In this document: positions 42,577 to 49,929 of the stretch, piece after piece
Position numbering within the stretch: the first letter of the stretch is position 1
Layout of the letters: each line of letters starts with the position of its first letter
Assembly (NCBI GenBank): GCA_023386645.1
Contig: JAEWJI010000062.1
Location: 62,001 to 126,000, forward strand
DNA from: Pseudomonadota bacterium
GTDB taxonomy: Bacteria > Pseudomonadota > Alphaproteobacteria > Caulobacterales > Caulobacteraceae
Direction: 5' to 3'
DNA length: 64,000 nucleotides
Notes under the pieces: model-generated
Told to the model about the DNA's origin: nothing
The model's database searches: none
Seen by the model: only the letters and a program-made list of their open reading frames with translations
Made by a program: the position numbers and the translations under genes

Positions 42577-43854
42577 TCAGGCCGCGACGAACTGCGCGGT
42601 TTCGGTGGAGTCCTTCAGCGCCGTGGTCGACGACTGGCCGTTCGAGATGACGGTCGCGACCTGGTCGAAGTAGCCGGTGCCGACCTCGCGCTGGTGCCGG
42701 GTGGCGGTGTAGCCGGCCGCCTCGTTGGCGAACTCGCGCTGCTGGAGCTCGGAATAGGCGGCCATGCCGCGGTCGCGGTATCCGTCGGCGAGCTCGAACA
42801 TCGAGTTGTTCAGGGCGTGGAAGCCCGCCAGGGTCACGAACTGGAACTTGTAGCCCATGGCCCCCAGCTCGCGCTGGAACTTCGCGATGGTGGCGTCGTC
42901 CAGCTTGGCCTTCCAGTTGAACGACGGCGAGCAGTTGTAAGCCATCAGCTTGCCCGGATGCTCGCGATGCACGGCTTCGGCGAACCGGCGGGCGTCGTCC
43001 AGGTCCGGATGCGAAGTCTCCCACCACAGGACGTCGGCGTAGCGGGCGTAGGCCAGGCCGCGCGCGATGCAGTGGTCCAGCCCAGTGCCGGGCTTGAGCC
43101 GGAAGAAGCCCTCAGGCGTGCGGTTGTCACGATCGATGAAGGGGTGGTCGCGCTCGTCCACGTCCGAGGTGATCAGCTGGGCGGACTCGGCGTCGGTGCG
43201 GGCGACCGTCAGGGTCGGGGTGCCCATGACGTCGGCGGCCAGGCGGGCGGCGATTAGGTTGCGCTCGTGCGCCTGGGTGGGGATCAGGACCTTCCCGCCC
43301 AGGTGGCCGCACTTCTTTTCGGACGCCAGCTGATCCTCGAAGTGGACGCCGGCGGCGCCCGCCTCGATGAAGGCCTTCATGATCTCGAAGCTGTTCAAGG
43401 GTCCGCCGAAGCCGGCTTCGGCGTCGGCGACGATGGGGGCGAACCAGTCGCGCTTGGCGCCGCCCTCGGCGTGCTCAATCTGGTCGGCCCGCTGGAGGGT
43501 GCGGTTGATCCGGCGGCACAGTTCCGGCGCGGCGTTGGCGGGGTAGAGCGACTGGTCCGGATACATGGCGCCGGCCGTGTTGGCGTCGGCCGCGACCTGC
43601 CAGCCGGAGAGGTAGATCGCCTTGAGGCCCGCGCGGACCATCTGCATGGCCTGGTTGCCGGTGACGGCGCCGAGCGCGTTCACGAAGTCCTCGGTGTGCA
43701 GCAACTCCCACAGCCGGTTCGCGCCGCGTTCGGCCAGGGTGTGGGTGATCGGCACCGAGCCGCGCAGGCGCAGCACGTCGTCGGGCGTGTAGGGGCGTTC
43801 GATGCCGTCGAAGCGGCCCTTGGGCGAGGGAACCAGGTCGGAAAAGTCGGTCAT
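42577..43854 (-). CDS. aceA: Isocitrate lyase
   Basis: 425 aa. First enzyme of the glyoxylate shunt, splitting isocitrate to glyoxylate and succinate. The catalytic loop SEKKCGHLGGK and Mg-binding region WFAPIVADAEAGFGG are intact, and NCSPSFNWK is the substrate motif. The start at 43852-43854 gives MTDFSDLVPSPKGRF and has GAGAG upstream. The divergent neighbour is an ScfR-type regulator known in relatives to control this operon. Confidence 0.97.
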   Translation of the reverse strand: MTDFSDLVPSPKGRFDGIERPYTPDDVLRLRGSVPITHTLAERGANRLWELLHTEDFVNALGAVTGNQAMQMVRAGLKAIYLSGWQVAADANTAGAMYPDQSLYPANAAPELCRRINRTLQRADQIEHAEGGAKRDWFAPIVADAEAGFGGPLNSFEIMKAFIEAGAAGVHFEDQLASEKKCGHLGGKVLIPTQAHERNLIAARLAADVMGTPTLTVARTDAESAQLITSDVDERDHPFIDRDNRTPEGFFRLKPGTGLDHCIARGLAYARYADVLWWETSHPDLDDARRFAEAVHREHPGKLMAYNCSPSFNWKAKLDDATIAKFQRELGAMGYKFQFVTLAGFHALNNSMFELADGYRDRGMAAYSELQQREFANEAAGYTATRHQREVGTGYFDQVATVISNGQSSTTALKDSTETAQFVAA

Positions 43855-43925
43855 TCGGCGCTCTCGAGCTTGAAAATCGGGCCGCGCGTCGGCGGCGGTG
43901 ACGAGAGCAGAACACGCGACAGTCA

Positions 43926-44006
43926 AATCTGACACAGGACCATCGGAAAAGTTCGTGTCAGATTGTCATATTGTGACTCTTGCCTTCTGTAGGTCTTGTG
44001 ACATTC
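43926..44006. promoter_or_regulatory. Divergent aceA/scfR control region with repeated TGTGAC/CTGACAC elements
   Basis: A perfect 10-bp inverted repeat, AATCTGACAC (43926-43935) and GTGTCAGATT (43955-43964), has a 19-nt spacer. Next come TGTCAT-containing sequence and two TTGTGAC copies 26 bp apart (43971-43977, 43997-44003). A GANTC site (GACTC, 43975-43979) sits inside. The arrangement suggests binding by the ScfR-like protein to both promoters. Confidence 0.6.
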
Positions 44007-44013
44007 TCCCTGC

Positions 44014-45444
44014 ATGGAGGCAGGTGATCGCAAGCTGTTCCTGGGCGGCCGGCTGAAGCGGCTGCGTCGCCAGCTGGGGTTGACCCAGACGGGTATGGCC
44101 GCCGATCTCGGCGTCTCGCCCAGCTATCTGAACCACATCGAACGCAACCAGCGGCCCGTCTCGGCCCAGCTGCTGCTGCGGCTGGCCGAGACCTATGACG
44201 TCGACCTGCGCACCCTGGGCCAGACCGGTGGCCCGGCGACCGAGACGGAGCTGGCCGAGGCCTTCGCCGACCCGGTCTTCTCCGGCCTGGTTCCGCCCCG
44301 CCACGAACTGGTCCAGGTCGCCGAGGACGCCCCCGCCGTCGCCGACGCCCTGCTGAAACTGTACCGCGCCTTCGCGGACGTACGCACCCGGTCGGCCCTG
44401 GGCGCGGACGGCGTTGAGAACGGCGGCCAGGCCACCGCCGCCGACTGGGTCCGCGACTACGTCCAGGCCCGCCGCAACCACTTCCCCGAACTGGACGCGC
44501 TTGGCGAGACCCTGGCGGCCGGGCTCGAGGTGGAGAGTCCCGGCGAACCGTTCGAGACCCGGGCCCGCGCCCGCCTGCTCCGCGCGCACGGGCTGAGCGT
44601 CCGCACCCTGCCGTCCGAGGTCATGGTCGAGTGGACCCGCCGGTTCGACCCGCACCGCAACCGCCTGCTGCTGTCCGAGACCCTGGGGCCAGCGTCCCGC
44701 GCCTTCGCCGTCGCCTACCAGCTGGCCCTGGCCGAACACCCGGCAGAGCTCGACGCCCTGGTCGAGGCGGCCGCGCCGCCGGACGAGCCCACGCGTCGTC
44801 TGTTGAAGGTGTCGCTCGCCAACACCCTGGCCGCCGCCGTCCTGACGCCCTACGCCGCCTTCCAGGCCACGGCGGAGGCGACCGGCTACGACCTCGGCCG
44901 GCTCCAGGCCCGGTTCGGGGTGTCCTTCGAGCAGGCGGCGCACAGGCTGACGACCCTGTCGCGGCCATCGGCGCGGGGCGTGCCCTTCTTCCTGATGCGG
45001 GTGGACCAGGCGGGGAACATCTCCAAACGCTACGCCTCGGGCGCCTTCCCCTTCTCGCGGTTCGGGGGCGCCTGTCCGCGTTGGCGGCTGCACTCCGCCT
45101 TCCGGACGCCCGGGCGGATCGTCACCCAGATCATCGAGACCCCGGACGGGTCCCGCTGGTTCACCCTGGCCCGCACCGTGGATCGGCAGGGCCACGACGC
45201 CTTCACCGAGGGCCAGGACCTGGCAATCGGCCTGGGCTGCGAACTGAAGCACGCCCACCGGCTGGTCTATGCGCGCGGGCTGGACCTGACCGCGCCGGAG
45301 GTGACGCCGATCGGACCGGCGTGCCGCCTGTGCCACCGCCACCCCTGCGCCGAGCGCGCCGCCCCGCCCATCGACCGGCCGCTGGCGGTCGACGACTGGA
45401 CCAAGTCGATCAGCCCCTACCCGTTCCAGGCGGCGCCGGGGTGA
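44014..45444 (+). CDS. ScfR/RamB-type short-chain fatty acyl regulator
   Basis: 476 aa. N-terminal XRE HTH (RLKRLRRQLGLTQTGMAADLG, VSPSYLNHIERNQRPVS), a middle region with the IrrE/M78-like part (VMVEWTRRFDPHRNRLLLSETL) and a C-terminal DUF2083 domain with a cysteine cluster CRLCHRHPC. Related ScfR and RamB regulators sense acyl-CoA status and control isocitrate lyase and methylcitrate genes. Divergent from aceA across a repeat-rich region, so aceA is the probable target. The stop codon is the first base triplet of a 43-bp repeat array. Confidence 0.9.
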   Translation: MEAGDRKLFLGGRLKRLRRQLGLTQTGMAADLGVSPSYLNHIERNQRPVSAQLLLRLAETYDVDLRTLGQTGGPATETELAEAFADPVFSGLVPPRHELVQVAEDAPAVADALLKLYRAFADVRTRSALGADGVENGGQATAADWVRDYVQARRNHFPELDALGETLAAGLEVESPGEPFETRARARLLRAHGLSVRTLPSEVMVEWTRRFDPHRNRLLLSETLGPASRAFAVAYQLALAEHPAELDALVEAAAPPDEPTRRLLKVSLANTLAAAVLTPYAAFQATAEATGYDLGRLQARFGVSFEQAAHRLTTLSRPSARGVPFFLMRVDQAGNISKRYASGAFPFSRFGGACPRWRLHSAFRTPGRIVTQIIETPDGSRWFTLARTVDRQGHDAFTEGQDLAIGLGCELKHAHRLVYARGLDLTAPEVTPIGPACRLCHRHPCAERAAPPIDRPLAVDDWTKSISPYPFQAAPG

Positions 45445-45447
45445 GAG

Positions 45448-45490
45448 TGAGAGTGAGAGTCTCGAAAAAAAGACTCTCATTTCCATCACC
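45448..45490. repeat. 43-bp hairpin repeat, copy 1
   Basis: Two TGAGAG units, then inverted arms GAGAGTCT/AGACTCTC around a short A-rich loop, then CATTTCCATCACC. Both arms carry a GANTC site (GAGTC 45457-45461, GACTC 45472-45476). Differs from copy 2 at only a few positions. An extra TGAGAG precedes it and includes the stop codon of the ScfR-like gene. Confidence 0.85.
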
Positions 45491-45521
45491 GCCCCCCCGA
45501 GCGAGGCCGGACGATCAGGGT

Positions 45522-45564
45522 TGAGAGTGAGAGTCCGGAAAAAAAGACTCTCATTTCCATTACC
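45522..45564. repeat. 43-bp hairpin repeat, copy 2
   Basis: Same orientation as copy 1, 74 bp away: two TGAGAG units, GAGAGT, A-rich loop, ACTCTC, then TTTCCATTACC. GANTC sites are at 45531-45535 and 45546-45550. Its end covers the stop codon of the convergent 163-aa gene. The pairing arms are kept while the loop side differs. Confidence 0.85.
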
Positions 45565-46051
45565 AGCGACGGGACGGCTGCTCGGTCTCGGCGACCTCTC
45601 TCAGTTTCAGCGTGGCCTCGGCCTGGGCCTCGACGAGGCGGGCGGCGTCTGTGAGGCGCGACAGGTCCGCGATGCTGTCCGCGCGGGCCTGGGCGGCGGC
45701 GCGGACCTGTCCGGCCGTCAGGTCGGCGTGCAGGCGGCGCCAGCGCATCGCCTCGATCGACCGGCCCGCCTCAAGCGCCTGCGTCATGCGCCGCCAGGCC
45801 TTGTCGGCGGCGTCGGATTCGTCCTGGATCGGCGCGTCGAGATCCAGCGGAGGCGGCGCCTCGTGCTTCCGGTCCCGGCGGAGCCAGCCGCCCACGCGGG
45901 CGCGGCGCCAGAAGGTGGCGGTCTTCAGCCCCAGCTCGGTGCAGATCTCGCGGCCCGGATAGCCCATGGCGTAGAGCTCCCTCGCCTCCTCCCAGAGGTT
46001 GGCGCCATCGACTTCAGGGGCGGTGTGGGGTTCGAAGGGTGTGTCGGTCAT
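45560..46051 (-). CDS. HTH-like hypothetical protein, terminase-small-subunit-like N-terminus
   Basis: 163 aa. The N-terminus has a helix-turn-helix pattern (ARELYAMGYPGREICTELG, then LKTATFWRRARVGGW), the kind of HTH found in terminase small subunits and transposase-related proteins. The rest is Arg/Ala-rich helix (RRMTQALEAGRSIEAMRWRRL, LVEAQAEATLKLREVAE). No other phage genes are near, so a chromosomal DNA-binding protein is as likely. Confidence 0.7.
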   Translation of the reverse strand: MTDTPFEPHTAPEVDGANLWEEARELYAMGYPGREICTELGLKTATFWRRARVGGWLRRDRKHEAPPPLDLDAPIQDESDAADKAWRRMTQALEAGRSIEAMRWRRLHADLTAGQVRAAAQARADSIADLSRLTDAARLVEAQAEATLKLREVAETEQPSRRW

Positions 46052-46101
46052 CCCGACACCCTGGCGCCCCGATACGTCAAAACCGGTCGCAGGCCTGGGC
46101 G

Positions 46102-47493
46102 CTATGGGCTTGAGCCTTCGATCGACGCTCCGGATCGTTCCAGAAGACCCGCCACGACGCCCGCCGCGTCGGACGAGCCCTGATCCAGGAGCCCCTCGAT
46201 GTCCCGGCGCAGCGATGGGTCGCCCGACACGGCGTCCAGCGCATCAAGCCATTCGGCGCGGGTCAGCACCCCGTCCGCGCGACTGGCGTCGATCAGGGTC
46301 GACAGGAAGTCAAAGGCGTCCCCGCCGGTCGCCCGGCCCTGAGCGCCTTCGGCGACCAGTCCGAACACGGCCCCGCAGGCATAGAGCGCCCGGTGCTCGC
46401 CCCGGCCCGCCGCCTCTACAACCGGTTCATCGCCCAGACGCGCGCAATCGTCGATCGCCTTTCGAAGCGCCGAAGCCGCGTCGTAGCCGGGATCCAGCGC
46501 CGCCAGTCCCCGGATCGCCATCAGGTCGGCGCCGCCCTCCGTGATCCAGGCGTCGCGCTCCCGCTCATAACGGACCACTTGGCCCAGCCAGAAGTGGGCG
46601 CTCTCGTGAGCGATGAACCAGCTGGCCATGTCCAGAACCTCCGGGTTCGGCTCGATCACGCGGGCGCCGGAGAAGTTCATCACGATCAGTCCGGGCATCA
46701 CGCTGCCGCTCATCGAGGCGCCGGGGTGGGTCTGCCCGGCCCAACTGACCATCACGGTCGGCCGGCCGCTCTGGCCCGGCCCGAGGTGCCGCCCGTAATA
46801 ATCCGCCATTCGTGGGGCCGTCTCGGCGATGCCCTGGGCGATCCAGGCGGGCAGTTCCGGGTCGATGACCGTGACCAGCCGCTCGCTCTCGACCAGGCCC
46901 GCCTGACCGAACAGGACATAGGTCTCCGCCTGGGCCGCCGTCGCCTCGGCCAGCCGCTCGCCCTTGAACAGCACGGGCCCGGCCCGGTCGCGCCAGGTCA
47001 CCGTGGCCGGCCCGGTCGCCAGCGGAAAGCCGTTCAGATCCAGCGGAACGCCCTCGACCTCGGCCACTGAGCCGAGCGGGAAGACGTCGAACAGGCCGCT
47101 GGGCATCGCCACCGATCCGTCCGAGAAGACTAGCACCTCGTACTCGGCTTCCAGCTTGTCGGCGCGGGGCGTGAAGGCGATCCGCACGTGGCGCGGGACC
47201 GGCCCGCCGCCCACGGTCCGGAGGATGTCGCGCCCGCCCACACGCTCGAGGACCACGCCCGGGGTGACCACCCGCCACTGTTCAGGCCGCCAGGCCCTCC
47301 GGTCGTCCTCGGTCAGGGCGGACCGAAAGAAGGCCCAAACCGGCGCGTCGCGGTCGAAGACATAGTCGGCGGTCCAGGCGTCGCCGTCGCGGGTGACCGC
47401 GACCGAGGGCCCGGCAGGATCGTTCGCCTGGCCGGAATGCGCCGGCGCCGCCAGGCTAAGCAGCGCCGCAAGGGCGATCATCAGGGTCCGCAT
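46102..47493 (-). CDS. Secreted M1-like zinc metallopeptidase
   Basis: 463 aa. Signal peptide (MRTLMIALAALLSLAAPAHS), a beta-rich region, then the zinc motif HESAH (residues 296-300) and Glu319 in WITEGGAD. The spacing HEXXH-x18-E is that of the M1/gluzincin family. The region MNFSGARVIEPNPEVLDM precedes the motif where M1 enzymes have their GAMEN element, but GAMEN itself is absent. An active periplasmic or extracellular peptidase is predicted; no close named family. Confidence 0.8.
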   Translation of the reverse strand: MRTLMIALAALLSLAAPAHSGQANDPAGPSVAVTRDGDAWTADYVFDRDAPVWAFFRSALTEDDRRAWRPEQWRVVTPGVVLERVGGRDILRTVGGGPVPRHVRIAFTPRADKLEAEYEVLVFSDGSVAMPSGLFDVFPLGSVAEVEGVPLDLNGFPLATGPATVTWRDRAGPVLFKGERLAEATAAQAETYVLFGQAGLVESERLVTVIDPELPAWIAQGIAETAPRMADYYGRHLGPGQSGRPTVMVSWAGQTHPGASMSGSVMPGLIVMNFSGARVIEPNPEVLDMASWFIAHESAHFWLGQVVRYERERDAWITEGGADLMAIRGLAALDPGYDAASALRKAIDDCARLGDEPVVEAAGRGEHRALYACGAVFGLVAEGAQGRATGGDAFDFLSTLIDASRADGVLTRAEWLDALDAVSGDPSLRRDIEGLLDQGSSDAAGVVAGLLERSGASIEGSSP

Positions 47494-47560
47494 CGGGGCG
47501 CCTTTCAGTGTTCGACGCCGCCATAGCGTCGGTCCGTGAAGGCGTCAGCTTAAGCTTTGG

Positions 47561-48550
47561 TCAGGCTGGGGCGCCGACCAGCACCCGCCGGGCGGCGGCC
47601 AGTTCATCGGCCATGGCCGCCTTCAGCCGCTCGGGCGCGACGATGGCGACCTGGCCGCTCCAGCTGAACAGGTGCCAGGCCAGTTCGCGCATGCCGGAGG
47701 CCCGGAAGCGGACGACGACCCCGCCATCGGCAGCGTCCTCCAGCGTCTGGGTGGGGTGCCAGCGCCAGCGGCGGGCCTCGTCGGCGCCCTCCGGCGAGAC
47801 CTTCAGGACCACGTCCTCGACCGCGTCCTGGTAGATGCCGAAGGACTGGCTGGCGAAGGTCGACAGGTCGAAGTCGGCCGGCGGCGGGGCCTGGCCCTCC
47901 CCCGCCTCGACCTCGCTCATCCGGTCCAGGCGGAAGGTCTGGATCTTGGCGGTCTGGCGATCCGCCGCGACCAGGTAGTTCGCGCGGCCGAACATGACGC
48001 CGCAGGGGGCGACGCTGCGCCGACGGGGCTCGGCGCCGGGCCGGCTGTAGGTGAAGTCCAGCGGACGAACCGCCAGGATGGCCGAGCGGATGGTGGCCAG
48101 CTGGGTCTCGTCGGCCGACGGCCGGGGGCCGGCCTGGACGGCGATGGTCTCGGCCCGCAGCAGGGCCTCCTGGTCCGGCGCGACGCGGTTCAGGGCCGGG
48201 GCGCGCATGGACGACTTGATCTTGCGCTCCAGCTCCTCCAGCGCCGCGGCCCGCGCGGGTTCGCCGGCGGCCCTGAGCGCCAGGGCGGCCTTGGACAGCT
48301 CCACCAGCTCCTCGGTCGTGGGGGCCTGCTCGAACCCGTTCAGCCCGCCACGGATGCGCCAGCGCTTGTTCGGCGGGTCCGAGACCTCCTCGGTCAGCGG
48401 ATAGAGCATGACGACGGCGTTGCGCAGGCGCTCGGCCGTGCGGCGCGCGACCTTCATGTCGCGCATGATCTCCTCGATCGACAAGCCCTCGGCGGACGCC
48501 GCCATCCGGCGCGCCAGATCGATGATCGTGGCCGCCTTGTCGTGCCGCAT
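47561..48550 (-). CDS. WYL-domain (YafY-type) transcriptional regulator
   Basis: 329 aa. N-terminal HTH (IIDLARRMAASAEGLSIEEIM, RRTAERLRNAV), WYL domain from about residue 150 (RPLDFTYSRPGAEPRRRSVAPCGVMF, NYLVAADRQTAKIQTFRLDRMSEVE in parts) and a C-terminal WCX extension (RWHPTQTLED). WYL domains bind ssDNA or nucleotides and often respond to DNA damage. Divergent from a two-gene small operon. Confidence 0.88.
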   Translation of the reverse strand: MRHDKAATIIDLARRMAASAEGLSIEEIMRDMKVARRTAERLRNAVVMLYPLTEEVSDPPNKRWRIRGGLNGFEQAPTTEELVELSKAALALRAAGEPARAAALEELERKIKSSMRAPALNRVAPDQEALLRAETIAVQAGPRPSADETQLATIRSAILAVRPLDFTYSRPGAEPRRRSVAPCGVMFGRANYLVAADRQTAKIQTFRLDRMSEVEAGEGQAPPPADFDLSTFASQSFGIYQDAVEDVVLKVSPEGADEARRWRWHPTQTLEDAADGGVVVRFRASGMRELAWHLFSWSGQVAIVAPERLKAAMADELAAARRVLVGAPA

Positions 48551-48639
48551 GCGCCCCTCCGAAATCGATGCGACCGATTTTGACGCATCGGGGTGCGACT
48601 GTCCATCATCGACAACCGCTCGGCCCCAGGAGACGCACC

Positions 48640-48864
48640 ATGGCTCAAGCTTTCGCCCCCCACGCCGCCGTCAACACCAGCCGCTATCTGATCGTGCCCT
48701 GCGAGGCCGACGGCTGTTCCGACCTGTCCATCATCTGGGACCGGCTGGAAGAGCAGGTGGTGGATGTGATCACCGCCGGCGCGACGCGCTACGACCACGA
48801 GGACGACCTGTGGGACGAGGCCCGCGCCGACGACGCCGCTCCCGAATATCGGCTGGCCGCCTGA
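48640..48864 (+). CDS. Small hypothetical protein, 74 aa
   Basis: 74 aa, acidic: SRYLIVPCEADGCSDLSIIWDRLEEQV, then TRYDHEDDLWDEAR. AGGAGA lies 8 nt upstream of the ATG. No family recognised. The stop overlaps the start of the next gene (TGATG), so the two are coupled. Confidence 0.65.
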   Translation: MAQAFAPHAAVNTSRYLIVPCEADGCSDLSIIWDRLEEQVVDVITAGATRYDHEDDLWDEARADDAAPEYRLAA

Positions 48865-49046
48865 TGGTCCTCGCCTTCTGGATCGTGGTCGCCTACGTCG
48901 CCATCGTCTATTTCGGGACCTGGGCCGTGCAGATCGCCATATGGCTGATCCAAGCGGCGGCATGGGTCGTGATGGGCCTGATCTTCGTGATCGCCCTGCC
49001 GTTCGCGGCCCTGGACGCGGCGACCCGCCGACGTCGCGGCGCGTAG
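48864..49046 (+). CDS. Small membrane protein, 60 aa
   Basis: 60 aa with two membrane helices separated by a short turn (VLAFWIVVAYVAIVYFGTWAV, IWLIQAAAWVVMGLIFVIALPF) and a basic C-terminus (DAATRRRRGA). Start codon overlaps the upstream stop. Function unknown. Confidence 0.65.
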   Translation: MVLAFWIVVAYVAIVYFGTWAVQIAIWLIQAAAWVVMGLIFVIALPFAALDAATRRRRGA

Positions 49047-49047
49047 A

Positions 49048-49455
49048 TCAGCAGGCCGGGCGGTGCTCGCGCGTCCAGGCCACGCTGCGCTCGGCGATCT
49101 GGGTCAGGACGTCCAGGTCCACGTCGGCCAGCTTGTTGATATACAGGCACGAGCTGCCGATCTTGTGCTTGCCCAGCCGGGCCAGCATCTCGTCCTGTTC
49201 TGGAAACCCCAGCACATACAGCACCAGCTGCGCCTTGCGCGGAGAGAACCCCACGACCGGCCAGTCGCCCGTCGGGCCGCGATAGCTGCCATAGCCCACG
49301 ATCGACGGTCCCCACATCACCGGCGACTCTCCCGACACGCGGGTCAGCATCGCGTTCGCCCACTCCGCATCCGCGCGCCGGACGGGGTTCTCCACCGCCG
49401 CGATGAAGTCCGCGACGGGGACATCTGTGGGCTTGGTCTTGGGTTCGGCGGGCAT
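49048..49455 (-). CDS. DUF1801 protein
   Basis: 135 aa. DUF1801 (YdhG/SF2-like fold): VADFIAAVENPVRRADAEW, MWGPSIVGYGSYRGPTGDWPVVGFSPRKAQLVLY in pieces, and KHKIGSSCLYINKLADVDL. Function unknown. Its ATG begins within the DUF2442 stop (1-nt overlap), the last of three coupled small genes after pntB. Confidence 0.85.
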   Translation of the reverse strand: MPAEPKTKPTDVPVADFIAAVENPVRRADAEWANAMLTRVSGESPVMWGPSIVGYGSYRGPTGDWPVVGFSPRKAQLVLYVLGFPEQDEMLARLGKHKIGSSCLYINKLADVDLDVLTQIAERSVAWTREHRPAC

Positions 49456-49709
49456 CAGTCGCTACGCCCCGAGCCCTGCAACAGGCCCGCCACGCCGATG
49501 TCCTCGTCGAGGTCGGGCCAGTGGATTCCCAGGCCGGCCGCCGCGATTTCCCACCGCGCCCGCTGCTCAGGCGTCGCGCTCTTCAGCCGAGGAAACCAGT
49601 CGAGTGGAGCCGACAACAGGCGGCCGTCACGAAGCCGGACGATCAGTTCGCTCGCAGAGACCTCGACGGTCCCAACCCGCTCATCAAACTTGATGGCCGA
49701 AGTAGCCAT
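49455..49709 (-). CDS. DUF2442 protein
   Basis: 84 aa. DUF2442: VEVSASELIVRLRDGRLLSAPLDWFPRL, RARWEIAAAGLGIHWPDLDEDIGV. It overlaps the DUF4160 gene by 26 nt and the DUF1801 gene by 1 nt. DUF4160 and DUF2442 genes often lie side by side, and toxin-antitoxin pairing has been suggested for them; this is not shown here. Confidence 0.88.
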   Translation of the reverse strand: MATSAIKFDERVGTVEVSASELIVRLRDGRLLSAPLDWFPRLKSATPEQRARWEIAAAGLGIHWPDLDEDIGVAGLLQGSGRSD

Positions 49710-49926
49710 TCCAGGCCTCCAGGAATGCGTCGCGCTCGGCCTCGACCTTGCGCTCGATCTCGGCCATTTCCCGGGCAGAATACCCGATATTCCTCGCCGC
49801 AGCGACCGGGCTCAGCCAGACCTTTGCAGTGCAGCCGCCCTTGTCGATATGAATATGCGCCGGCTCGAAGCCCTCGTTCGAGAAGAAATAGAACCGATAG
49901 CCATTCCAGCGAAGAACCGTCGGCAT
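49684..49926 (-). CDS. DUF4160 protein
   Basis: 80 aa. DUF4160 signature at the start: MPTVLRWNGYRFYFFSNEG, FEPAHIHI (His-x-His), then AKVWLSPVAAARNIGYS and a helical end. It begins 3 nt after the pntB stop, so its expression is likely tied to the transhydrogenase operon. Confidence 0.88.
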   Translation of the reverse strand: MPTVLRWNGYRFYFFSNEGFEPAHIHIDKGGCTAKVWLSPVAAARNIGYSAREMAEIERKVEAERDAFLEAWNGYFGHQV

Positions 49927-49929
49927 CCC

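Noticed and set aside
45560..46051. Terminase small subunit / prophage or gene-transfer-agent remnant
   Set aside because: Only the HTH resembles terminase small subunits; no large subunit, portal or capsid gene is adjacent.
45521..46183. 220-codon frame starting inside hairpin repeat copy 2
   Set aside because: It runs antisense to the 163-aa HTH-like gene, and its N-terminus is only the translated repeat.
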